Shown here in pieces: positions 44,105 through 54,838 of a DNA stretch of 64,000 nucleotides (positions are counted from its first letter, which is position 1; each line of letters begins with the position of its first letter). Made by a program: the position numbers and the translations under genes. The notes below the pieces were generated by a model. The model was not told the origin of the DNA and searched no databases. It worked only from the letters and a program-made list of their open reading frames with translations. The DNA lies in NCBI GenBank assembly GCA_024305745.1, contig JAHRBS010000010.1:1991501-2055500 (forward strand). Reading direction: 5' to 3'. This DNA comes from Polyporus tsugae. Taxonomy: Eukaryota > Basidiomycota > Agaricomycetes > Polyporales > Polyporaceae.

Positions 44105-47100
44105 ATGGCTCCGGGCACACAGAAGAGGGCGGCAGCAAAAGTATGTCTTACCTCTCGCTCGAAACATGTCTGTGCTTCATGGCGTGCTTGGCGGATCATC
44201 TAGTTCTTCCAAGAGGACATCGTCCAACGGAAAGATGATCCGAAGGTCTTCGGGGTAGTCCTGGTACGCTTGTCTCGTTTCATTCGACGCTTCCCTGGTG
44301 ACAACTCCCTTGTGGATAACCACAGAGATGTTGGCAGGATGCAGAAGAGCTCCCTCCTCCAGCCGAAGGCGTGGACCCCCTCTTGAGGCCGCTAGTCCAG
44401 GTCAGCTTGCGCGTGGTGGGAGATCGCGTCGTCAAATGCACTAACATCGTCGGTTCTCTCTTTGTGCGTGCGTGTATGTGATGTAGGGTGAGGTTGGCGT
44501 GTCATACTTTCCCCGGCCGGTGCGGGAGATTATCACCGAGGACAAGCTTTCCCTCGTGGATCGCATGTACCAGCCCGGAGATCTGCTCAAGCGCAGCGTG
44601 GACGATGTGCGATCCGGGATCGTTACCAGGTCTTTCATTCATCCCCTTCCCCTGCCCATCTATTTTTTCCGTATGCTGTATGCTAATCAGCGTGGTTCTG
44701 CAGCACAAACGTCAAGGGCCGTCTCGAGCACGCGATTAGTGGACAGGCAGTCCCCGGGTGGAAGACAATGAACGAGATTGAGACGGCGGTGGAGGTGGAC
44801 ATGGGGGACCTTGTTGTACACAATGACTGGGTTGGCCAGGTATGGACGAATGCATCGCGATTTGTGCTGTAGCGTGATTGAGCTCCCCATCCAATTCCTT
44901 CTAGGTCGTCGAGGTCCGTTTCTCGGGGTTCCCGCTAGTACATGCCAACGCTAACCGTCTAAGGGAGTAGATGTTTGACGAGGCTTGGGTCGAAGTCTCG
45001 GGGGGGAACTTGGTTCGTCTGCCTGAACTCAGTGCGAGGTTGGTGGTTGGCGAGAAAGGCACAGTGAGTGGTCGTGCTCCCATGGCAGCACTGACAGACT
45101 AATGGTCTATTATCTTGTTTTAAGGATATCCTTCCACAACCCATGTCAACCGTGCAAGGAATCTTCGGCTTCCTCCTAGGTAGCATGCGGCCAAGTGTTG
45201 CAGACACCGTAGTCTCTGTGAAGCATACTGTGCTTGCAGTAGCATGGCTTGCCATCAACCAAGCGGTTTGTTTCACATGTCACCCACTTGGCCGCGTCTT
45301 GTCACTGATACCTCCCCTCCTAGTTGTCTGCAGAGGAGGCCTCAACAAGACCGCGGCCGCAGCGGTATTGGCATGGTAGCAGTCTAGGCGACCTCACCAT
45401 AGTGTCAAGACGAGCGGAAGAAGCAATGCGCGTTGGCGATCGTGTGCGGTTACGAAATAATGCAGGTGCTCCAATTACTCGCCACGGCAGGTCGACAGAG
45501 AACCAGGGTGTCATTGAAGTAGTCACGCTCAGTGTACAAGAAACTCGAACGACGGTGGATGTGCTCTGGCAAGATGGCACCCGCGAGACGGTTGATGCAC
45601 GCGAAACGGTCCCCTACCTCAATCCAGACGAATATGATTGCTGGTGAGTTTTCGTTGGAGCGCGCCATGACTACCGCTGAATAATAATTGTTGTCAGGCC
45701 CGGGGACCACGTCCTCTGGAAGACCGAAGACAAGAAGGAGCACGTCATCGTGCAGTCCGTGAACGCACGGGATCGGACCGCGTACGTCAGGGTCGTCGAG
45801 ACGGGTGCCGTCGAGCTGGCGTCCGTGCTGGAGCTCGACGCGCACGGGACGAACGACTGGTCCGCACTGGCGCCGACGAACGACGGCCTCGGCGTCCGCC
45901 GCGGCGACTTCGTCTTCATCCACAGGGAGGGCAGCACCAACGGCGTCGAGCCTCCGATGGTTCCTCGGATAGGCGAGGTAGAGGAGTGGGTGCGCGAGGG
46001 CCCCGTCATCGTCCCCAACGGCCAGCTGGGCGGCTGGCGCCGCCACATGGCGGACATCGGCACGCGGATCGCGGAGGAGCGCGGCAAGTCCGAGCAGAGT
46101 GTGGAGGAGCCGCCGATTCGGCGGCCGCAGAAGGGCGACGGGTCCCTGAACTGGTTCGGGGAGGTGACTAATGTGAGTGTGCTTTTTCAAGATATCTGGC
46201 CTGGTGACTTGAGCCTGACTGACTGGCTGACGTGTACGCCGTAGCTGCGTCTGGACGGGACGATTGAGGTCATGCTGCCCAATGCGGACACGATTGTCGT
46301 GCCGCTGGGCCGGTTGACAAGGTTATATGACAGCGTTGAGCAGCTGGAGGACCTTTGGGGCGAAGATGAGGGCATCGTAGAGGAGGGTGAGGAAGTAGAA
46401 GTTTGGGAGATGGACCAGGACGGACATTGGGTGGAGGGCTCTGCGGACGACGACGACGAGTGGGAGTCCGCAGAGGAGGACGACCCGGACGAGGTGATGG
46501 AGGACGCGCTGGACCATATCGACGGCGAGGCGGGCGGGGGGGACTGGTCTCCATCCACGGACACGATCATCCCGCCTGCGCAAGTCGGATCGGTTACGAC
46601 CGTTGACGCCGTGCCGTCATCCGCGGACTCGCGCTCGACGTCGTCAACATCGAATGGACGGGCGCACTCTCCCGACGTCCCACAAGATGCGATTGAGGTC
46701 GACGGCGAGGACGAGGCGGAGGAGACCGACAAGTCTTGGAAGCGATTCGAGGTGCTGTCAACGGCGCCTGTGGACCACGCATTCTACAATACCGCCCCTG
46801 CGCAACCGTCACGCAACTTCATGGCGCGGCTGACGAAGGAGTACAGGGCTTTACAGAGCAGTTTGCCAGGTATGTCCATTCTTTCAACCCCATTCTCACC
46901 ACCGCGGGTTGCAGGAATGGCCCAAGTTTGTGGGGTTGACTGACTGCCGGATGAATCTCCAATAGACTCTATTCTCGTGCGCGCGTACGAGGACCGATCG
47001 GACCTGCTGCGGTCGCTGATCATAGGGCCGGAAAACACGCCGTACGAAGACGCGCCGTTCGTGATCGACTGGCAGCTGGACTCAAACTTCCCGCAGACGC

Positions 47101-47843
47101 CGCCGATCGCGCACTTCCTGAGCTGGACGAATGGAAATGGCAGAGGTGCGTAGATCCGTTCTCACTCTATCTACCCTCATCCACGGAGAAGGGGGGTCGA
47201 TGCTGACATGATCGACGGCTGGTTGCTTGTTACAGTAAATCCGAATCTGTATGAGGAGGGCAAGGTCTGCTTGTCGATCCTAGGGACCTGGGCCGGTGAC
47301 AAGAACGAATCATGGAGTGCGGCGAGGTCGTCCTTGCTGCAAGCCTTCGTGTCGATCCAGGGTCTTGTGCTGGTGAAGGAACCGTGAGTACTAGAATCAT
47401 GAAACCCTTCTTATCATTCCTGATCGCTGGCCCAGCTGGTTCTGCGAACCCGCATATGAGAAGCTGAGGGGTACCGAGGACGGGATCGTCAATAGGTGGG
47501 TCTATTCTACCAGCAACATGTGATGCCACTGATACGCTATCCCTACAGCCGACTGTACAACGAGAAGGCGTACGTGCTTTCTCGGGGTTTCGTGCGACGA
47601 GCACTAGAGATTCCCCTCGGCGGCTTGGAGGCAGAGATGAACTGGTTCTACTTCACAAACGGGAAGCTGAAGAGGGTCCTCGACGACGCGAGGACCCTGA
47701 TCGAGAAGAGCCAGCAGTCAGAGGAGCTGGAAACGGAAGCAGATCGGGAGCGTGCGGTCCCACGGCTATCGGGCGGAGGGATTATCGCTCTGCAACGGAC
47801 ACTGGCCAAGCTGCAGGCATTGCTGGACGCACATCCAGCTTGA
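44105..47843 (+). CDS. UBE2O: UBE2O-type hybrid E2/E3 ubiquitin-conjugating enzyme
   Basis: Fifteen exons: 44105-44140, 44204-44263, 44326-44400, 44487-44629, 44704-44839, 44905-44913, 44971-45063, 45125-45265, 45324-45643, 45698-46172, 46245-46869, 46966-47145, 47236-47383, 47436-47495 and 47549-47843; about 931 aa, all in phase. N-terminal conserved regions hold repeated small beta modules ([54 protein letters not shown]). The UBC domain starts near residue 685 and has [20 protein letters not shown] then [18 protein letters not shown], with the catalytic Cys near residue 776. Exon 6 is a 9-nt microexon encoding V-V-E. UBE2O ubiquitinates orphan ribosomal proteins and other unassembled basic proteins in animals. 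An acidic insert lies just before the E2 domain. Confidence 0.92.
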
Positions 47844-48557
47844 GCCCATGATGGGCGATCGCCACGGCAGGAGGCAGCATGATCGTTTTTCCTCTATTGC
47901 CTTTCTTTCGAGTGGTTTGGTGATGGTTCGACTTTACGTCGTCGTGAAATGTGTTTCATCCCCTTCGACTTTCAGACATCAAGCATTTGCTTGCTTTTGT
48001 GTCCATTGCCATTAGGCCACCGTCTATTATTACCTAGATGCATGCGAACCGTAGCATTGACACACACTAAGTAGTCAGCTGTACAACTCCGGATTGCGTC
48101 GATCCTTTCGGAGAACGTTGAGATCTGGGTGCCATGCTACCGTATATGACGCCGCGGCAGCGAGCTCGAGCTCGAGTTTGAATTCGTAGCTTGCAGATGA
48201 GCTCATCCGGTTGGACCGGGCCCGATCTGGGCGAATCGCCAGCCCCTCGAGGGGCGGTACTCGGAATAGGTATTCTGGGGCCTCGTACGAATCTTTGACC
48301 GGCAAGTACAAGGCAAGTGAGGCGAGCCAAGAGGTGCCGTGCGAGACATACATAAGTAAGGAGGAGACCGCTGCGCACTCCAGAGTCCACCGTCACGACC
48401 CTAACCCAGCGAGCGTTCCGACCACAGTTTCGCATATCATCTCTTTCCTCGCCGCGATCCGTCTCAATCGCCTCACCCACCCCTGCGCCCCCTCTCCAAA
48501 CTCACCATCTGAGCCACCTGCACAATCGACCCGTCTTTCTCAAGTTCATAATCAGCA
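47844..48557. other. intergenic, about 710 bp
   Basis: Between UBE2O and the PP1 inhibitor-2 gene, same strand. The minus-strand frame 48067-48480 has no recognisable protein. No repeat is seen. Confidence 0.5.
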
Positions 48558-49862
48558 ATGGCGTCAGAGCAGGGCGCACAGGACCCGTCGCAACAACCGG
48601 CGATGTCCCGCCAGAACTCGAAACCCAAGGGCATCCTCAAGAATGCGCCACCCAGCACGCCCGGAGGCACCCAGCAGTGAGCCCCCTCCTCCGTTCTGCA
48701 TGTTTGGCGTGTGAACCAATGCGTAGCGTGCAGCAGCCTGCAGTGGGACGAGGAGAACCTTGCGCTCACCGAGGCGCAGAAGGATAGCCATATGAAGATC
48801 ACGGAGCCCAAGACCCCCTACGTGCGCTATAACGCTGAGACGGACACCGTCGAGGGCGGTGCGTACCTCTTCGCAACCCCCGTAGGGGTTTTGTGTATGA
48901 AAGAATGGTGGACTGACGCGGTCGACCTTGATCATGCTCGCCTAATCGCTTTACCCCGCCCGCATCATGTACCCCGCATTCATGGGCATCATTCGTCTGT
49001 CGCGTATGCCTACGCTGCTGCCAACATTACGACACGGACACGGACACAACAGACATTCCATCGCTTGACCTCAACGGGCGCGTGGGCAGCCCAATATCGC
49101 CCGTGCGGTCCATGTCGCCTGTGAGCAGTACAGGGGCGACGACGGGCGGGGGGTCGGGCCCGCCGTCGCGCCGGACATCGTTCTCGAGCGTGGGCACGCA
49201 GGGCGGGCGGTCGTCGACGCCGGCGCGGGGCGGGAGCGGGAGCTCGAGCCGGAGCACGAGCTTCAACCTGCCGAGCGAGGCGCGGGAGGTCATCCAGCTC
49301 GACGGGCGGCAGCCCGGGGACGAGATCGAGGTCGAGGAGGAGATGGACGAGGAAGGTGCGTCCGCCCGCCGTTCCGGCTGGCTGTGTGACTTTGGCTGAC
49401 TTGCAGCTCATTTACCCTCCAACTCAACTCTACGCTTTCTGTGGGCATCTTTGCGCGTCGGGCGCAATTTACTCAATCGCTGGTCCACGGTCGGTTTAAC
49501 TCGGTCGCTCCGCGGTAATGACTGCGTGACTCGCTGTATCGGGACCGGCGGGCGGGGACGATGCCTGTAGCTGCTGCGAAGCACGCCGCTTTCGTGCGCG
49601 CTCGTGGAAGGCACTACTCGAACGAGGCAGAAGCGATGAAGGTGAGCGGGATTCAAGTCGCGAACGCGCTGCGGCTCCGGACGAATCTGCTCACTTGAAC
49701 TGTGATTGACGTCCGGGACTTTGGCAGATGGCGAAGAAGCTGATGGATGAGGAAGACGAGGAGGATGTTTCGTCTGTGGCGGACTCTGTCGACCAGACTA
49801 ACGAGGAAGACAGTGTGATGGAGGAGGGCGGTTCGGGGCAGGTGAACGGGATCGCATACTGA
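48558..49862 (+). CDS. PPP1R2: protein phosphatase 1 inhibitor-2 (Glc8-like)
   Basis: Exons 48558-48676, 48737-48858, 49053-49355, 49571-49641 and 49728-49862, about 249 aa. All three inhibitor-2 signatures are present in order: KGILKNA (residues 24-30), the [20 protein letters not shown] then [12 protein letters not shown] block, and [20 protein letters not shown] then [13 protein letters not shown]. These dock on PP1 and block its active site; the TPY threonine corresponds to the GSK3-type phosphorylation site. The middle Ser/Gly-rich segment is variable. Introns 48859-49052 and 49356-49570 are unusually long (about 200 nt). Confidence 0.9.
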
Positions 49863-50221
49863 GCTTGCATCGCCGATCTGTTCATTAGGGAGGCTCAGGC
49901 TCTCACGGAGGGGTTGAATATGGCATCCACGGCTACAGATCTGGAAGACTCGGACGCTGCCTGAGGCGTTGACTATGTAATGTACGCATACATACCCAGT
50001 GCTGCCCCGCGCTGCGGCACTAGACTGCGGCTTTGTGCTGCGGGAAGGGGGGGGGGGGGCAAATAAAGCTTGTACGAGTACTGTATACGCGGTACTGTAC
50101 TAGGGAGAGTGGTGGGCGGGGCACGTGGGGTGGGGGTGAGAGAGTTGATGGGGGGCGGACATGCGGCTCTGGCGTCCAAGCAAAGGCTTTCACGAGCCCC
50201 CGCTTCTCTCTCTCTCCCGCC
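49863..50221. other. intergenic, about 360 bp, promoter of the coiled-coil F-box gene
   Basis: Contains the poly-G tract and a CT-rich leader (TCTCTCTCTC) just before the ATG at 50222. Confidence 0.5.
50047..50059 (+). repeat. poly-G tract, 13 nt
   Basis: Uninterrupted G run between the inhibitor-2 gene and the next F-box gene. Likely a length-variable homopolymer and a place for assembly error. Confidence 0.9.
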
Positions 50222-52405
50222 ATGTCTCTCCTCGACTTTCCCGAGCCGCCCACCGAGGCCGCCATCGCCCATGCCCGCGCTCAGCTTTCCCTCTACCAGG
50301 ACGACTCCCGCGCTCTCGAGCAGAAAATACAGGACGCCAGGGATGAACTCGCACGCATCCTCGAGGAACGCCAGACTGCGATCCGCGAGATGGAGAAGGA
50401 GCTCGCGTCCCTCGAGGACAGGGTCGCGCTCACAAAGGCCTACGTCTCCCCCATGAAACGCCTCCCCAACGAGCTCCTCCGTCACATATTCACCTTCAAC
50501 TTCGACGATTGCGCATGGTCCGCATGGGTCCTCTCTGCCGTATGCTCCCTATGGCGGAGACTCGTCCTAAACATGCCCAGATTATGGTCTAAGGTGTGTC
50601 TGCGCTACCCTCGTCGCCCCGCTCGCGGTGCGCGGCTTACCCCGCACTCCCTTCATTGCATGCAACCACCTGCCCCGTGCTCTTGCCCCCGAATCTCTTC
50701 CGCCGGGCGATTTGCATACCCCTTTTGACCCGTGAGAAGCTTTGACTGACCCTCCCTTGCGCCACAGATTCGCCTCGTCACAACGCAAGCCTCGTCCGCG
50801 GAGACAATCCGCCTATGGCTCGAACGCTCTGGGCGCACAGTGCCCCTTGACATCGAAATCGTCCTCCGCTCTCCCTCTGTACATTCAGGACTCGTCGACA
50901 GTCTCTCCCGCAGGCGCTATCTGCCACATGCTGCTGGTGATCCTTGGGTTGCAGGGAACGGCGGCTGGCCCACCACGCCCCCGCTTATCCATACCCCAAC
51001 AGGTACAGCCCCAGGAGGGACTGCTGTGCATCTGCAAATAGGAGGTGCGCATCCAACCGTACATGTCGTCCCCGTCCAAGCCGTCGTTGCGGGTGATGCA
51101 ATGGGACCCCCGCCGCCCTCTCCCCCACACACGCACGCTACAGACTGGGACCCGCCAATGCTCATGACCCCCGAACGGAGCACGCTCTCGCAGCAGCGCC
51201 TCCGGAAGAACATGCACTGGGGCCATATCGCGTTCTATTACCTTGTCGAACAGATGCCTCGGTGGGAGCGGTTCATCTTCAAGTTCGACAAGCAGTTCGC
51301 GTCGATTGGCGCGCTCAAAGCAATTGAAGGTACGTTTCATCGTTCTTCCTCTCCCTTCTTATGTTCGCAATTACCCCCGTGCTTCCAGATCCGGTACTAA
51401 TGCCCGGGTTTCTGACGCACAGGCGATGCCCCGTTGCTACGCGAGTTCGAGATCTCCTGTACAGACCCAGCCTTCTACGGCGAGTGGAAGTGGTTGCCAT
51501 CCGCACCCGTCAATGCGCACTTCGACATTGGCAATCTGCAGACACTGACGCTCCACCACGTACCATTCAAGTGGTCGTCGCCCATGCTCCGAAACCTCCG
51601 GACCCTGCAGCTACGGAGTTTGCCTACGGTCCACATCACGCTCGATCGGATCCTGCACATCGTCGCAGCCAACCCGGTGCTCGAGTCGCTCACCATGCAC
51701 TTTGCATCCCCGCATCCGCCGGTACTTCCATTGACACCGGTGACGCTCCCAGAGCTGAAGACGCTGAACCTAGGCGGACACTACCTTCTCTCCAGCCTTG
51801 TCGAGTCACTGATGCTCCCCGCGCTGGACACCCTCATCCTCGACATCGAAGCACGCGACCCCATCGAAGACACCGTCTCAGGGCTCCTCACCCGCTCCGG
51901 CAACCCACCGCTCACCCGCCTCTCACTGTCGTACGGCGCTAACACCGGCCCGCACGCCGGCTTCTACTGGGGCTCCGGCGCGGGCGTCGCCTCATGGCAC
52001 TTCCTCTCCGAGCTCGACCACCTCACCGCGCTCCAGGTCGGCTCCGCGCCGCTCGAGCCGCTCATCTCCGCACTGTCCGCGCCGGACGACGACAACGGGC
52101 AGGACCGCTGGATGTGCCCGAACCTCGCGACGCTCGCGATGCGCGGGTGCCACGCGCACGGGGACGGCGTCGCGAAGCTCGTGCAGATGGTCGAGGCGCG
52201 CAACCCGGACACGGGCGGCGGGGGGCCCGCGGCTGGTGCGATGTTCGGCGGGGTGACGCCGGTGCGGCTGCGGCACCTGGAGTTGTACGACTGCACGGCG
52301 CTGGGCCCGGACGTGACCAAGTGGCTGAAGACAAGGATCGAGGAGGTGGTGTGCACGGAGCCGAGCTTCGAAGGGTACGTTGGCCGCCTTGTTCTGGTGC
52401 ATTGA
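50222..52405 (+). CDS. coiled-coil F-box protein with LRR-like C-terminus (unrelated to the copies)
   Basis: Exons 50222-50593, 50768-51329 and 51423-52405, about 638 aa. Residues 10-75 form a coiled coil (LSLYQDDSRALEQKIQDARD; REMEKELASLEDRVAL). It is followed by the F-box PMKRLPNELLRHIFTF with VCSLWRRLVLNMPRLWSKI. This is the common Agaricomycete F-box class with an N-terminal helix (I-x-x-LP-x-E-x-L-x-x-IF). The rest has LRR-like strands (LQTLTLHHVPF; LKTLNLGGHYLL; LRHLELYDC). A Pro/Gly/His-rich insert lies at about 210-290. It is probably an SCF adaptor. It lacks the ACTDGG and GCWV motifs of the minus-strand copies. Confidence 0.86.
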
Positions 52406-53019
52406 GCGTGTTGTGATTGACTTGTATCCTACCCCCCCTGCTCCGCTCCTTCGTTCATTGTGAACCTCTCCCTGTCTGTGTTCTCGGCGCCCCATTCACA
52501 CCTACTGCTTGCGAATGCGAATGTGTGTTATCGGCGCAGCACTCGATATTGTATGTCTGCCGAGGCGAACCAATGGTAGTGCGTAGATGCCGTTGTACTA
52601 GAGGGCACCCCGTTGCTGTTGTTGTGGTACTTGCTGTGATTTAGTATTTACTGGGGACACATGTAGCATTAGTTGTATACCATAACTACCCAAAGTTCTC
52701 GGAGCAATCCCGTGTGGGCCGTACCGCACCTTGCTTGTGAGAACATGACATTGGCGGTGGTCATTGAATCGAGCCTGCATCCTTAAAGGTCCCGGTCGTC
52801 CAGAACTTCATTCAAGTTTCAGGGCAGTCTATGTTACTCGGAAGTTTACCGTCCACAAGGCTCCTCGTCCTTGTTGATCTCGGCCTCATCTTCCGCAATG
52901 ACGGTCCCCATCACTCTCACCATCCTCAAACTTCTCCAACTGCAAGAGTATGTGGACAGAATGCCAACTTGGGTGTCAGAGATACGGTCGCAGTCGAATT
53001 AAACTTGAATCAAAGGCCG
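52406..53019. other. convergent 3' flanks, about 610 bp
   Basis: Lower-GC DNA between the coiled-coil F-box gene (+) and F-box copy 5 (-). No gene is seen. Confidence 0.5.
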
Positions 53020-54150
53020 TCACGGTACCTCCCCCTCCTCCTCCTCATCTTTCTCGTCTCCATACGCCTCCCGCTGCATTTCTTCTTCCTCGGAACTGAC
53101 CCAGCACCCGCTCCCGCCTGCCAACCGGTCTGTCCAGTCGTCGAACAGACGGTCCCCCCGGCGCGGATTCCGCCGCCATGGCCTGCTTAGCACGACCATC
53201 CGGAGACCTCTTGTCGTCCTAACCTTCCGCGCGATCTCCTGAAAGTGTTCGTACATGGCGCCCCACCGCTCATAGAGATACCCGCGCATGCTGGGCGGCT
53301 CAGGTTCCATGCCATGAATGACGATATGGCGGAGGTGCGGAAGCCTGGCCTCTGCAGCTGGCGGCTGCTCGTACGTCAGTGCGAACCCGTCCAGCCGGAC
53401 GCCAAGTTGGATGGCCAGGTCGGGGGGGGAACACGCCTGTCGCGGTGGCCACGCCCGAGAGCCGGAGGTGGGTGAAGGACGGCGGCGGGTGCTCGACGAG
53501 GCCCGACAGGGTCATCACGGGGTTGTACCAATTCCCACTGACGCAATGCGGTCGCTCCAAGGAGGCAACCTTGGTAGATCGGATGGTCGGGTACTGGGGG
53601 CCTCCACCCGGAGACGACAGCCTGAGCCTGTTTGGCACGAGGAGATCGCATCCGCCCTGCAGTGTTGCCTCTCGCAGGTTTGGTAGGGTGTCGCGAAGGG
53701 GAACGGGGGGAGGCGGAAGTGAGCCGGGTCGAGCATGCAGAGCGTGCGGAGGTGCGGCTCTGCGAGAGCGAATAGCCTGGTCATGGCCGCGACGAATCGT
53801 TCGCTCCACCGCTTCTGTGCTGCGCTGTTCTCTTGGTTTGCCTGATGTTGTTCCACCGACCAATTAGGCAAGAGCTGGAGAAGCGGGTTCCAGGCTAGCT
53901 CCGTCTCTGCGGCGAACGAGAGGTACAGATGCTCGATCTTGGGCCGGCAGTCGTCTGGCTGAACGTCCAGGAACGCTTCAGCTCGTGGAAGGGAGGTGAA
54001 GGCGAGTGAATGAAAGCGGCTGGAGAATGATTGTGCGTGCAAGAACCTGTTGGTGAGGGCGAGAGATCTGCCTGTGGAGCCGCCGTCCGTGCAAGCGATG
54101 GTGAGGATCTCTTGCCAGAGTTCAGTCGGGATAGCGGTGGGGTCTGGCAT
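53020..54150 (-). pseudogene. F-box-like protein, copy 5, with two frameshifts in C-runs
   Basis: ATG at 54150 opens the family F-box: TAIPTELWQEILTIACTDGG then STGRSLALTNRFLHAQSFSSRF. The frame is lost near 53700-53710 within a CCCCCC G TTCCCC stretch, continues in a second frame (DTLPNLREATLQGG..SFTHLRLSG), and changes again near 53425-53435 in an eight-C run to reach DLAIQLGVRLDG, RLPHLRHIVIHGMEP and RLFDDWTDRLAGGSGCWVSS. The shifts are of opposite sign (one base missing, one extra), so all modules are present in order. Either a young pseudogene or assembly indels in homopolymers; the well-preserved third segment slightly favours the latter. Confidence 0.72.
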
Positions 54151-54296
54151 TTCGATCGAGGCAGGATTGAAGTAGTACGCCGGGGCGAAGTGGCGATATA
54201 TGGGTGTACTAGTCGAACGTTGCTCTTGCCAATAACAAAAACCGGGCTATTCATACGGAGGTGTTAGGGGACTCCAGGTATGAATGTTGTTCCGGT

Positions 54297-54324
54297 GTTG
54301 AACGTTGAACGTTGAACGCTGAAC
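54297..54324 (+). repeat. 7-bp tandem repeat, unit GTTGAAC, four copies
   Basis: Three perfect copies and one with a single substitution (GCTGAAC), upstream of F-box copy 5. Minor microsatellite. Confidence 0.9.
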
Positions 54325-54838
54325 TTACAAAAGGCGTTGAGTGGTTACACACCGCTTGGCCTCATGATTGTCGCAATATGTAGCACAGAAGAGCAAGTAG
54401 AACAAAATCTGGGGTATATACAAAAAGCATGCATTCAAAACAGTCATGAAGGATGGCTACCTACCATAACGACATCGGCGAATGTTCATCATGATCATAT
54501 TACATGGGCGAGGGTGCAACATGTAGTGATAATAACTAGAGCTAGCGATGCGCGGATATCAATATGCGATAGAGATACAATCGACGATGTGGGCACCAAA
54601 CAAGAGAAAGACGACGATGAGAAGTGAGGAACACAAAATAATGAGGAAAATAGAGACGACAAATGCGATGATGGGATTCGGAGTGGAACTAGTTGCTGTC
54701 GGGCGAGGACGAGGAGGAAGGACGAACAAACAAACGAATGTGCAGAAGGACGGGAGTATATGTTGCACGGAAGGCCCGCCGTCAACGGCAGCTCTAGCTG
54801 ATGAACTCGAGGGTAAGAACTAGCGCGGACGATATTGA
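54325..54838. other. intergenic, AT-richer, about 510 bp
   Basis: 3' flank of the Uds1-type gene and upstream of F-box copy 5. Base composition is visibly more AT-rich than the coding DNA around it. Open frames present have no recognisable product. Confidence 0.5.
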
